This document shows positions 1 to 7,800 of a DNA stretch of 9,166 nt, in pieces; position 1 is the first letter of the stretch, and every line of letters begins with the position of its first letter. Location: NCBI GenBank assembly GCA_910583945.1, contig CAJTYF010000052.1, positions 1 through 9,166 of the forward strand, written 5' to 3'. The translations under genes were made by a program, and so were the position numbers. This stretch comes from an uncultured Bacilli bacterium (GTDB taxonomy: Bacteria > Bacillota_I > Bacilli_A > RF39 > UBA660). A model generated the notes under the pieces. It was not told the DNA's origin. It made no database searches and worked only from the letters and a program-made list of their open reading frames with translations.

Positions 1-2
1 AC

Positions 3-39
3 AACTTCGTAATGAAAGCAAAACTTCATAATGAAAAAT
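3..39. repeat. Two near-identical 19-bp direct repeats at the window edge
   Basis: The motif aacttcgtaatgaaagca at 3-20 recurs as aacttcataatgaaaaat at 22-39, a tandem pair with a 19-bp period and three differences in 18 bases. The second copy overlaps the stop codon of the J-domain gene. The pair reaches the left end of the window, so it may be the edge of a longer array or of an intergenic repeat element. With only two copies visible, chance in AT-rich DNA cannot be excluded. Confidence 0.4.
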
Positions 40-848
40 TAAATCGTGTCAAATTCTTCTTTTGATATTTTGCCTTTTTTGCCATTTAAAGATTCTTTAT
101 TTACTGTCTTTCCAAAAGGCTTAAGTTTTTCAGCCATTTCATCCAAAAACAATAAATAATCATCATAAGCCTTAATATCCCTTTTTACTTTTTCCATTTT
201 CAGTTTGATTTTTATTTGCAAATCTGAATAAAATGTTGGATTATACTTTCCTTTTAAAGAAGAATTCGTATATTTTTTTTCTTCACTTAAATCAATATAT
301 TCTTTGTAAGGTTCTATCTCTTTTAATGCTTTCGAAAAAAATACAACAAAATCATCAAAGGCTTCACAATTTTCTCTAATTTGACGAAACTCTTTCTCTA
401 TATTACGCTTTTTTTCGGAAAAATTTTCAACATTAAAAATCGCCCATCTACTTTCTACTGCTCTTTTCCTTTCACTTTTTAAAGAACAAGAATACTTCTT
501 AAATATAGATTCCATTTCATCCAAAAAACGAAGATAATCTTCTTTTTCTGCATTAAATTTTCTAATATCATCTCCAAAAAACATATGAATAATAGCATCT
601 GCCGTTTGATTTTGTTTAACTTTGGAATTAGAAGAGTCATAGATTCCATTATCATATTGTTTTCTTTTATCTTTATTTCCTAAAACCTCATAGGCTTCAC
701 TAGCCTCTCGAAACTTTTCTGCGGCTTCTTTATTATTTGGATTCATATCCGGATGATACTTTTTTGCAAGACTTCTGTAACCCTTCTTTATTTCTTCTTC
801 CGTTGCATTTTTTGAAACACCTAAAATTTTATAATAATCTTTACGCAT
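39..848 (-). CDS. J-domain protein (DnaJ-like co-chaperone, class C type) with repeated C-terminal modules
   Basis: A 269-residue protein with an N-terminal J domain at about residues 4-68. It has the canonical order of DYYKILGV, a basic helix II (KKGYRSLAKKY), the HPD loop at 32-34 and the helix III/IV region ending in KRKQYDNG. J domains stimulate the ATPase of DnaK-type Hsp70s, so a cytoplasmic DnaK partner is expected. The Gly/Phe linker, CxxCxGxG zinc fingers and C-terminal substrate domains of true DnaJ are all missing, and there is no membrane segment. Residues 100-269 are charged, apparently helical, and contain three related segments (near 101-119, 162-184 and 227-246), each with an aromatic/acidic D-[YF]-[LV]-x-F-[LF] core, 62-64 residues apart. 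The start is ATG with an AGAGGGG ribosome binding site (854-860) five bases upstream. It lies 19 bp after the radical SAM gene and is probably cotranscribed with it. The J domain is certain; the specific role is unknown. Confidence 0.9.
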   Translation of the reverse strand: MRKDYYKILGVSKNATEEEIKKGYRSLAKKYHPDMNPNNKEAAEKFREASEAYEVLGNKDKRKQYDNGIYDSSNSKVKQNQTADAIIHMFFGDDIRKFNAEKEDYLRFLDEMESIFKKYSCSLKSERKRAVESRWAIFNVENFSEKKRNIEKEFRQIRENCEAFDDFVVFFSKALKEIEPYKEYIDLSEEKKYTNSSLKGKYNPTFYSDLQIKIKLKMEKVKRDIKAYDDYLLFLDEMAEKLKPFGKTVNKESLNGKKGKISKEEFDTI

Positions 849-867
849 AAATACCCCTCTTTACCTT

Positions 868-1758
868 TTAAAACAAACTAATTTGTTCTGTTACTTGTGG
901 AACGACAACTTTATAATCTTTAATAATTTCACTCATATCACAAAGAAGCTGATATTTGTTACATTCATTTACAAAAAGCTCTAATAAATCACGATAACGT
1001 AAAGGTGTAGCAATCAAAGTTTTATCATAAATGCCTTTATAATCTAATGAAAGACCTGGATAAAGCTGATCAATCTTTTCATAGTAATACTCAGCAACCG
1101 TTCTTCTTAATGTCATTCCCATCTTTGTATAAATAAATTTTCCTCCTACTTCTTTCGTCTTTCGAATCATGGATTTAATATTTTCTTCACTATCGGTGAC
1201 AAAAGGCAAAACTGGAGTCATTAACACCCCTACATAAATACCATTTTCTCTTAATTTTTTAACAAGGCTAAATCTTTCTTTTGGAGAAATAACATTTGGT
1301 TCCAAAGTTTTAGCTAGACTTTCATCGGTTGTGGTAATACTAATTTTTATAATCACATTATTCTTTTTATTGATAGATTTTAACAAATCCAAATCTCTTA
1401 AAATCAAATCACTTTTTGTATCAATCGACACACCAAAACCATATTTCTCAATTAACTTTAAAGCCCCTCTAGTAAACTCATATTTTTCTTCTTTTAAATT
1501 ATAAGGATCCGAAAGTGTTCCAAAACTCACTACACCTTTAAAATGTTTACTTGAAAGTTCTTCTTCTAAAATTTCTAAAGCATTCGCTTTACCTTTAATT
1601 TCATCAAAATTCTTAATATGATACGCTTCACTCCTACTATCACAATAAATACAGCCAAAAGAACAACCGCGATACAAATTCATATGGTAGTCAATGCCAA
1701 ACCAATGCATACCCTGATCACTTTTAGTCATAATTGTCCTTGTCTTAACATACTCCAT
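868..1758 (-). CDS. Radical SAM protein, spore photolyase-like (COG1533/Rv2578c type)
   Basis: About 296 residues. The radical SAM cluster motif is CxxxCxxC (C32, C36, C39 from the chosen start, in YRGCSFGCIYC), which would bind a [4Fe-4S] cluster that cleaves S-adenosylmethionine. The surrounding signature (NLYRGCSFGCIYCDSRS, then GTLSDPYN and DTKSDLILRDLDLL) is typical of the soluble SplB-like family annotated as 'DNA repair photolyase-like', not of a defined metabolic enzyme. No substrate is established for most members, and true spore photolyase activity is not implied. The reading frame opens with a GTG at 1767, but ATG at 1758 is preferred because MEYVKTRTIMTKS resembles the N-terminus of related proteins as I recall them and AAGGG lies just upstream. 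GTG with AAGGA five bases upstream remains possible and would add three residues. It is the first gene of a probable two-gene operon with the J-domain gene, divergent from the ABC importer. Confidence 0.88.
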   Translation of the reverse strand: MEYVKTRTIMTKSDQGMHWFGIDYHMNLYRGCSFGCIYCDSRSEAYHIKNFDEIKGKANALEILEEELSSKHFKGVVSFGTLSDPYNLKEEKYEFTRGALKLIEKYGFGVSIDTKSDLILRDLDLLKSINKKNNVIIKISITTTDESLAKTLEPNVISPKERFSLVKKLRENGIYVGVLMTPVLPFVTDSEENIKSMIRKTKEVGGKFIYTKMGMTLRRTVAEYYYEKIDQLYPGLSLDYKGIYDKTLIATPLRYRDLLELFVNECNKYQLLCDMSEIIKDYKVVVPQVTEQISLF

Positions 1759-1787
1759 AAAAACCACCCTTGTCCTTCTCTATAGAC

Positions 1788-1814
1788 ATTATAACACATT
1801 TAATAAACTTTGAA
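1788..1814 (-). promoter_or_regulatory. Predicted sigma-A promoter for the radical SAM/J-domain operon
   Basis: Read on the minus strand, TATAAT occupies 1793-1788 and is preceded by TGT, giving an extended -10 element (TGnTATAAT). The best -35 is a weak TTCAAA at 1814-1809 with a short 15-base spacer, which an extended -10 can tolerate. Transcription would begin near 1781, about 22 bases before the preferred ATG. Its -10 overlaps the -35 region of the divergent promoter. Confidence 0.55.
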
Positions 1815-1820
1815 TATAAT
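1791..1820 (+). promoter_or_regulatory. Predicted sigma-A promoter for the ABC importer operon
   Basis: A perfect TATAAT lies at 1815-1820, with ATAACA (four of six matches to TTGACA) at 1791-1796 and an 18-base spacer. Transcription would start near 1827, leaving a leader of about 19 bases that holds little more than the AGGAGG ribosome binding site at 1832-1837. That leaves no room for a TPP or other riboswitch. Confidence 0.5.
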
Positions 1821-1845
1821 ACATTGTGATTAGGAGGAATTTAAA

Positions 1846-2832
1846 ATGAAAAGAAAAATAGTTTGTTGTTTAATTGGATTAGTTCTATTATCTGGAATCG
1901 GAATTACTGTTAAAAAATTTAGTTCAAATGATCATTTAACAACAATTCGTGTTTCAGAAGTAACACATAGTGCCTTTTATGCTCCGTTTTATGTAGCCAT
2001 TGAAGAAGGTTATTTTAAAGAATACAATCTTGACATCGATTTAATATTAACCAGTGGAGCTGATAAAGTGGCAGCAGCGGTTTTATCAAACGATGTTCAA
2101 GTAGGATTTGCTGGCCCTGAAAGCGCCATCTATGTCTATAATGGTGGTGAAGAAGATTACTTAGTAACGTTCAGTGGTCTAACCAAAAGAGATGGACAAT
2201 TTATTGTCTCAAGAGAAGAAATTTCTAATTTTACGCTAAATGACTTAAAAGGAAAAGAAATACTTGCTGGACGAACTGGAGGAATGCCAATATTAAACTT
2301 TCAAAATGCTTTAAAAAATGAAAACATTAGTGAAAGTACAATGACCATTAACACAAGTATAGAATTTGCATCCTTAGCGGGATCATTTATATCAGGAGTC
2401 GGAGATTTCGTTAACCTATTTGAACCTAACGCTACAAAATTAGTAAAAGAAGGATATGGTTATATTGTAGGTAACATTGGTGCCTATTCAGGGGAAGTGC
2501 CTTATACAGCTTTTTATTCTAGAAAAAGTTATTTAGAAAATAATAAAGAAACTTTAGTTAATTTCACTAAAGCAATCAATAAAGGGTTAGAATATGTTAA
2601 AAATCATTCATCTGAAGAAATTGCCAAAATCATATTACCTCAGTTTCCAGACATTTCACTTACAGATTTAACAACAATTGTAGACAATTACAAAAAATAC
2701 GATTCATGGCTTTCTGATAGTTTCATTTCAGAAGAAAGTTATAAAAATTTAGAGAACATTATGATGGATGCCAAACTGCTTGATAATTATGTTCCATACG
2801 ATCAATTAATCAAAAATTTGAATAATGAATAA
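1846..2832 (+). CDS. ABC transporter substrate-binding protein, NMT1/THI5-like (SsuA/ThiY class)
   Basis: A 328-residue periplasmic-binding-protein type II fold. The family signature near 36-100 reads SAFYAPFYVAIEEGYFKEY, then a GADKVAAAVLS helix, a VQVGFAGPESAIYVY strand-turn, and later AGRTGGMP (141-148). Relatives bind thiamine pyrimidine precursors, alkanesulfonates, taurine or riboflavin for import. The sequence does not show which, and no metabolic gene is adjacent. Residues 5-21 form one hydrophobic segment after MKRK, the export signal or anchor. Gram-positive binding proteins are usually lipoproteins, but here the lipobox-like LLSG (14-17) is followed by Ile instead of Cys. The only nearby cysteines (7, 8) are too close to the N-terminus, so it is probably held by an uncleaved helix. 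The ribosome binding site is AGGAGG, eight bases before ATG. Its last eight bases overlap the ATPase gene. Confidence 0.88.
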   Translation: MKRKIVCCLIGLVLLSGIGITVKKFSSNDHLTTIRVSEVTHSAFYAPFYVAIEEGYFKEYNLDIDLILTSGADKVAAAVLSNDVQVGFAGPESAIYVYNGGEEDYLVTFSGLTKRDGQFIVSREEISNFTLNDLKGKEILAGRTGGMPILNFQNALKNENISESTMTINTSIEFASLAGSFISGVGDFVNLFEPNATKLVKEGYGYIVGNIGAYSGEVPYTAFYSRKSYLENNKETLVNFTKAINKGLEYVKNHSSEEIAKIILPQFPDISLTDLTTIVDNYKKYDSWLSDSFISEESYKNLENIMMDAKLLDNYVPYDQLIKNLNNE

Positions 2833-3574
2833 ATTATTAGAAATTAAAAATATAACCAAGAAATACAACACAGAAGATGGAGAAATTAACGCCATTGAAA
2901 ACATCAATTTAGACGTTTATAAAAATGAATTTATTGCTATTGTTGGTTCATCAGGGTGTGGAAAATCAACACTTTTAAATATCATTTCAGGTTTAGAAGA
3001 TAAAACTAGTGGTGAAATAAATTTTAACGAACCCAATTTAAAAATTGGCTATATGTTTCAAAGCGATTCCCTATTTCCGTGGTTAACCATTTATGAAAAT
3101 TGTTTAATAGGGCTAACCATTGAAAAACAAAAAACAAAAGAAAAAGAAGAATACGTAAAATCCTTATTAAAAAAATACAACCTATGGGAATTTAGTTCCA
3201 AATACCCTTCCTGTTTATCAGGAGGCATGAAACAAAGAGTCGCTTTAATTAGAACGCTTGCGATTAACCCTGATATTTTATTATTAGATGAACCTTTTAG
3301 TGCCTTAGATTATCAAAGCCGTTTAACCATTAGTAATGATGTTTATGAAATTATAAAAAAAGAGAAAAAAACGGCCATTATTGTGACCCATGATATTGCT
3401 GAAGCCATTAGCTTATCTGATAAAGTCTATATATTAAGCAAAAGACCTTGTACCATTAAAAGCGTTTACAAAATTGACTTAGAAAAAAAAGAAAACCCAA
3501 TAGCTAAAAGAAAAGATAAAAAATTTATGGAATATTACAATAAAATTTGGGAGTGTATTGATTCACATGTCTAA
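2825..3574 (+). CDS. ABC transporter ATP-binding protein of the SsuB/ThiZ/TauB class
   Basis: A 249-residue nucleotide-binding subunit with every core motif intact: Walker A GSSGCGKST (41-49), Q-loop glutamine 79 in YMFQSDSLFPWLT, signature LSGG (131-134), Walker B ILLLDE (151-156), D-loop SALD (159-162) and H-loop His189 (IIVTHDIAEA). The Q-loop sequence with LFPWLT is characteristic of nitrate/sulfonate/taurine-type importers, which fits the NMT1-like binding protein upstream. It would power import at the inner face of the membrane as a dimer. No good ribosome binding site precedes the ATG, which lies inside the end of the previous gene (ATGAATAA overlap), so translational coupling is likely. 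The 3' end overlaps the permease gene in the same manner. Confidence 0.93.
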   Translation: MNKLLEIKNITKKYNTEDGEINAIENINLDVYKNEFIAIVGSSGCGKSTLLNIISGLEDKTSGEINFNEPNLKIGYMFQSDSLFPWLTIYENCLIGLTIEKQKTKEKEEYVKSLLKKYNLWEFSSKYPSCLSGGMKQRVALIRTLAINPDILLLDEPFSALDYQSRLTISNDVYEIIKKEKKTAIIVTHDIAEAISLSDKVYILSKRPCTIKSVYKIDLEKKENPIAKRKDKKFMEYYNKIWECIDSHV

Positions 3575-4361
3575 AGAACAACTTGCTTTTCTTAAAAAAA
3601 AGAAAAAAAACAAAATCATAATCATTCTCTCTCAACTTGTTTTAACCCTATCTTTTCTTTTACTATGGCAACTCTTAACCGATCATAAAATTATTAACCC
3701 TTTTATCTTCTCAAGTCCTAAAAAAATCGCTGAAACAATCTTTTCACTTTATCAAAATTATGATTTAATAACTCATATCCTAACAACCGTCTTTGAAACC
3801 GTACTCGCTTTTACGCTTGGTATATCTTTAGGCTTTATCATCGCAGTTTTGCTTTATGAAATACCCCTACTTCAAAAAATATTGGATCCTTTTCTAACCA
3901 TGTTAAATTCACTACCCAAAGTAGCTTTAGGTCCAATTATTATTATTTGGTGTGGTGCTAATACAAAATCCATCATTGTCATGGCTTTACTCATCAATTT
4001 AATCATCAGTATTATTACAATTTATAATGGTTTTTTAAACACCGATAACTATAAAATAAAACTGTTAAAATCCTTTAAAGCAACAAAATTTCAAATTTTA
4101 TCAAAAGTGGTCATTCCAGAATCATTTAAAACCATTATTGCCAGTTTCAAAATAAACATTTCTTTATCTTTAATTGGTTGTATTTCTGGGGAATTTTTAG
4201 TCAGTCGAAAAGGAATCGGCTACTTAATTATCTATGGAACACAAATATTTAACTTAAATATTGTTATGAGTGGTATCATCATTCTAATTCTAATCTCGTT
4301 TATTCTTTATGAATGTATTGATAAATTAGAAAAATATCTCTTAAAAAAAATAAGTGGCTAA
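3567..4361 (+). CDS. ABC transporter permease of the SsuC/ThiX/TauC class
   Basis: About 264 residues with roughly six hydrophobic segments: one near 17-37 and the rest of the membrane core between about 70 and 250. The binding-protein-dependent permease domain is shown by the cytoplasmic coupling loop around 167-190 (KSFKATKFQILSKVVIPES), a diverged EAA-type loop, followed by GCISGEFLVSRKGIGYLI, which is typical of sulfonate/taurine/thiamine-precursor permeases. It would form the homodimeric channel driven by the ATPase upstream. The frame can also open at TTG 3558, only four bases after GGGAG. ATG 3567 is preferred because it recreates the 8-bp ATG..TAA overlap seen at the previous junction. 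A Lys-rich N-terminus is encoded by two A8 runs (3594-3601, 3603-3610). The stop codon lies in the loop of the terminator hairpin. Confidence 0.9.
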   Translation: MSKEQLAFLKKKKKNKIIIILSQLVLTLSFLLLWQLLTDHKIINPFIFSSPKKIAETIFSLYQNYDLITHILTTVFETVLAFTLGISLGFIIAVLLYEIPLLQKILDPFLTMLNSLPKVALGPIIIIWCGANTKSIIVMALLINLIISIITIYNGFLNTDNYKIKLLKSFKATKFQILSKVVIPESFKTIIASFKINISLSLIGCISGEFLVSRKGIGYLIIYGTQIFNLNIVMSGIIILILISFILYECIDKLEKYLLKKISG

Positions 4362-4373
4362 ACTTATTTTTTT
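4343..4373. terminator. Bidirectional intrinsic terminator between convergent genes
   Basis: The arms AAAAAAAATAAGT (4343-4355) and ACTTATTTTTTT (4362-4373) pair around the six-base loop ggctaa. The loop contains the permease stop codon. Each arm ends in a run of seven or more A or T, so a T-tract follows the hairpin on either strand. It would end the importer operon on the plus strand and the small gene at 4372-4710 on the minus strand. The stem has only one G:C pair, so efficiency may be modest. Confidence 0.6.
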
Positions 4374-4710
4374 ATATTTTACATTGAACGTCTTCTTCTT
4401 GACTTAAATAATACTCATACGCTTCAGAAAATAAATGACGTATTTTAGAATCATAAAGTAAAGAACTCTCTCCCACATAGTTTTCAATTAAAGAATAGGC
4501 ATCAATTTTGGCTTCTTCTCTCATCATTGATAAGCCTGCAAACAATTTCATAGCCTTACAATAATCTTCTAATTTTCCACTATCTTCTAAAGTTAATTTC
4601 TGATGTTTTTGTAATTTATCTAACACAGAACGTGTCTTTAATAAGGCTTCTTTCCTATCTTGTAAATTTTTTTTATTTTTTGCTTCATTAAAATTAATCG
4701 TTTTATTCAT
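4372..4710 (-). CDS. Hypothetical small helical protein
   Basis: A 112-residue protein that I do not recognise. The first 40 residues are rich in Lys and Asn and look solvent-exposed. Residues 40-105 are predicted by eye to be mostly helical, with heptad-like spacing of Leu and Met (KLEDYCKAMKLFAGLSMMRE) and an acidic, Tyr-rich end (YEYYLSQEE). There is no signal peptide, membrane segment or metal-binding motif; the two cysteines are far apart. The start is ATG with AAAAGGGG (4720-4727) nine bases upstream, which supports real translation. It is monocistronic, lying between the SNF2 terminator and the terminator shared with the ABC operon. A cytoplasmic role is likely; no function is proposed. 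Confidence 0.7.
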   Translation of the reverse strand: MNKTINFNEAKNKKNLQDRKEALLKTRSVLDKLQKHQKLTLEDSGKLEDYCKAMKLFAGLSMMREEAKIDAYSLIENYVGESSLLYDSKIRHLFSEAYEYYLSQEEDVQCKI

Positions 4711-4821
4711 TGTTACATTCCCCTTTTCTAATAAAAAATAAAGCGTTTAATAACATAACACAAATAAAAGAAAAAAGAAAGTAAAACGGCGTCAAAAACA
4801 ATTTAAAAGATTAAAAATAAC

Positions 4822-4853
4822 AAAAAAAGACATTTTAAGCCTTCTTTTAAAAT
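4822..4853 (-). terminator. Intrinsic terminator of the SNF2 gene
   Basis: On the minus strand the arms ATTTTAA (4853-4847) and TTAAAAT (4838-4832) enclose an eight-base loop, followed after three bases by TTTTTTT (4828-4822). It starts at the last base of the TGA stop codon. The stem is all A:T, so it would be a weak terminator, although position and T-run fit. The remaining ~95 bases up to the small gene hold nothing clear beyond a possible TGTTATGTT extended -10 at 4760-4752 for that gene. Confidence 0.5.
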
Positions 4854-7800
4854 CAGGACAAGCTTTCTTGATCTAACGTTAACAATTCTTTAATGTCTTT
4901 TTCAGATAATTGCGAGAAAATATTTGCATCACGATCTTCGCCTTCAATAATTTTTTCACTTAGAATTTTTTTCTTTGTTTGAAGTTCTAAAATTCGTTCT
5001 TCAATCGTTCCTTTACAAATAAGTTTAATCACTTCTACCGTTTTAGTTTGACCAATACGATGAGCACGATCCGTAGCTTGATTTTCTACCTGTGGATTCC
5101 ACCATAAATCCAAATGAATCACCACATCCGCTCCAGTAAGATTAAGTCCCGTTCCTCCAGCTTTTAAAGTAATCAAAAATACATTTGTGGCATCTTCATT
5201 AAATTTTGTAACCAATTCCATTCTTTTTTTTGCAGGAACACTTCCATCAATAACATACGTTGAAATATGATTTTCTTGAAACGTCTTTTCAACAATCTCT
5301 AAGGCACTTTTAAAACTTGTAAACAATAAAATTTTATGTCCATTTTCTATAATACCTTTGGTTATTTCTAGCAATTGGTCAATTTTAGAGCTTCCTCCCG
5401 AATAATCTTTAAAAACCAATGTTGGATCAATACAAATTTGTCTTAAGCGAGTTAAAAGTTGTAAAATCTTGAAATTTCCTTTTTTAAACCCTTCATTTTC
5501 AAGAATTTCTTCCATTTCTTTTTTAACCTTTTCTAATGAGGCTTTATACAATTTTTTCTGGTCTTGATTCAAATCAATCGAAATATTATTTTCAATTTTA
5601 GGAGGAAGTTCTTTCACAACATCCTCTTTTTTTCTTCTTAACAAGAAAGGACGAATTTGCATCTTCAATTGTTCTAAAACCATTAAACTTTCTTGATCGA
5701 CATCTTTCACTTGGTATTTTCTTTGAAAACCACTTAAGTGCGTTAAATAGCCTGGTAAAATAAAATCAAAAATGCTCCACAACTCTAACACCGAATTTTC
5801 AAGTGGCGTACCCGTTAAAGCAAACTTACAATTTGCTTTTAATTTCTTTAAAATTTTAGTCATTTGAGCTTCGGCATTCTTAATCATTTGGGCTTCATCA
5901 ATTGCAATAACTTCAAAATTCATATTTAAATACTGTTCTTGATCTCGACGAATCAAACCATAAGTGGTAATTAAAACTTGTACGTTCTCTAAAGCCTCTA
6001 ATTCTTGTTTTCTTTTTTCTTTACTTTCCGCCAAAACCTTATAGTTGATTTCACTTCCAAATTTAGAAAACTCTTGACTCCAATTATAAATTAAAGACGT
6101 AGGGGCAACAATTAAAATTTTAGCATCGCTCTTTTCTTTTAAAATCAATTTAATTAAATAAATAAGTTGTATGGATTTTCCAAGTCCCATTTCGTCCGCT
6201 AAAAGACCTCCAAAACCACATTTATACAAATGATAAAGCCACTGTACCCCTAATTCTTGATATTCTCTTAAAACCTTTTTATCTTGTAAACTTAAAGAAA
6301 GTGATAATTTTTTATAAGTATTAAATTGTTCTACTAATAAGTCAAATCGATTATTCGTTTGAATCATCGGGTAACGTTCCTTTTTTAACAAATCCAAATA
6401 AATCGCACGATATTTGGGAATCTCTCCTTTGCCATTTTTAATTTCTTTGGAAGATAATCCTAAATCTTTGACTAAATGACCTAATGTTTTTAAATCTTCA
6501 TTTTGAGTTAAATCAAGCAAATCGCCACTTTTTAATCGATAATACTTTTTATTATTCTTTAATTCTTCCAAAATGGAAACAATTTCAGATTCTTTAATTT
6601 CTCCTAAATCAAAAGCATACGTTAAAACTTGATTTTGACCAATTCCAAAGTGCGAACGAATCGTATTATTTTTTACGATTTTCGTCTCTTTCATTTTATC
6701 AGAAGTAAAAATTTCATAACGAGTGGCTAATAAGCCCAAGGAATGATCTAAAAACGCCCCAATCAAGTCCCAATCTAATAAATAAAGACAATTCTGGTAC
6801 CTTTCAAATCCTAAATTTAAAAGCTCTTGTAACACCCTATTTTCTTCATCTCGATCACGTACAATCGAAGTTTCCTCTTCAAAAAAATCAACCATCTTCT
6901 CTTGATAAGCAAATTTCAAATGACAACAAACTTGCTCTTTTTCTAAATCAAAATAAATTTTGGGAATAGGTTTAACACCTAGAACAATTTCATCTTCTAG
7001 TGTTTCATCAAGAATAAGATTTTTTTGAATAACAGGTAATAAGCCTTTTTTAAAAATTTCTAAATTTTCCTCTTTAAATTCAATATCATGCAAATGATTG
7101 GTTTGCATTAAAGAAAGAACACGACTTGACTTTGGAGGTAAAACATAAAGAATATGATCTTTAACCATATAGTGACAATCATTAGTTAAAAAATCAACTT
7201 CTTGATTTAAAAAAGCCAACTTGTAATAATTATCTTTTTTTTCTAAAAATAATTGAATAGGATTCTCTTTTTCAATTTTATTTATTTCTCCATATCCTGT
7301 AATAGAAAACTTTTTCTCTTCTAATAAATCTAAAAAATAACTAAATTCATCGAGAGAAAAAGTTAAATGGCGAAAATTAAAATAAAGATTACTATGAGAT
7401 AAACGTACTAAATAATTAATAATTTTCTCATCTATTAAAGAAAAATAATGGTTTTTAGGAGAATAAACAAAATTTTTCCCAAAAGTAAGGCTTTGTTCCC
7501 CTTCTTCATAAATCATTAAAAAAGTACTTAATTTATTATTTAAGCTATAAAGTTTATCCGTCCCAATTTTCAAATCCACTTGCACAACCGATTCATAATA
7601 ATTTTCATTGAAGGTTAAGCCTACTTCCAAATACAATTCTTTTTTGATGGAATACTCTTCTTCTCGAGGATGATAAAAAACATTTAATATTTCCTTTGAA
7701 ATACTTAGTTTTTTTTCTTGAGGATCCACTTCATCTTCTCGATATTTTAAAAGACAAGCTGCAACATGTTTACACGTTCCCCATGAAGCAAACTGTGGAC

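Noticed and set aside
39..848. Canonical DnaJ (dnaJ) assignment
   Set aside because: Only the J domain is shared; the Gly/Phe region, four CxxCxGxG motifs and C-terminal domains are absent, so no dnaJ symbol is given.
868..1758. Spore photolyase (splB) assignment
   Set aside because: The family-level match is good, but this branch is broad and mostly uncharacterised and nothing else in the window points to sporulation.
1768..1845. TPP or other riboswitch ahead of the NMT1-type importer
   Set aside because: The whole intergenic region is 78 bp, the predicted leader is about 19 bases, and no CUGAGA-type TPP motif is present.
4853..4855. Mycoplasma-type genetic code with TGA as tryptophan
   Set aside because: Conserved tryptophans are TGG, and the SNF2 gene ends naturally at TGA directly before a terminator, although a TAA two codons later makes that last point weak on its own.
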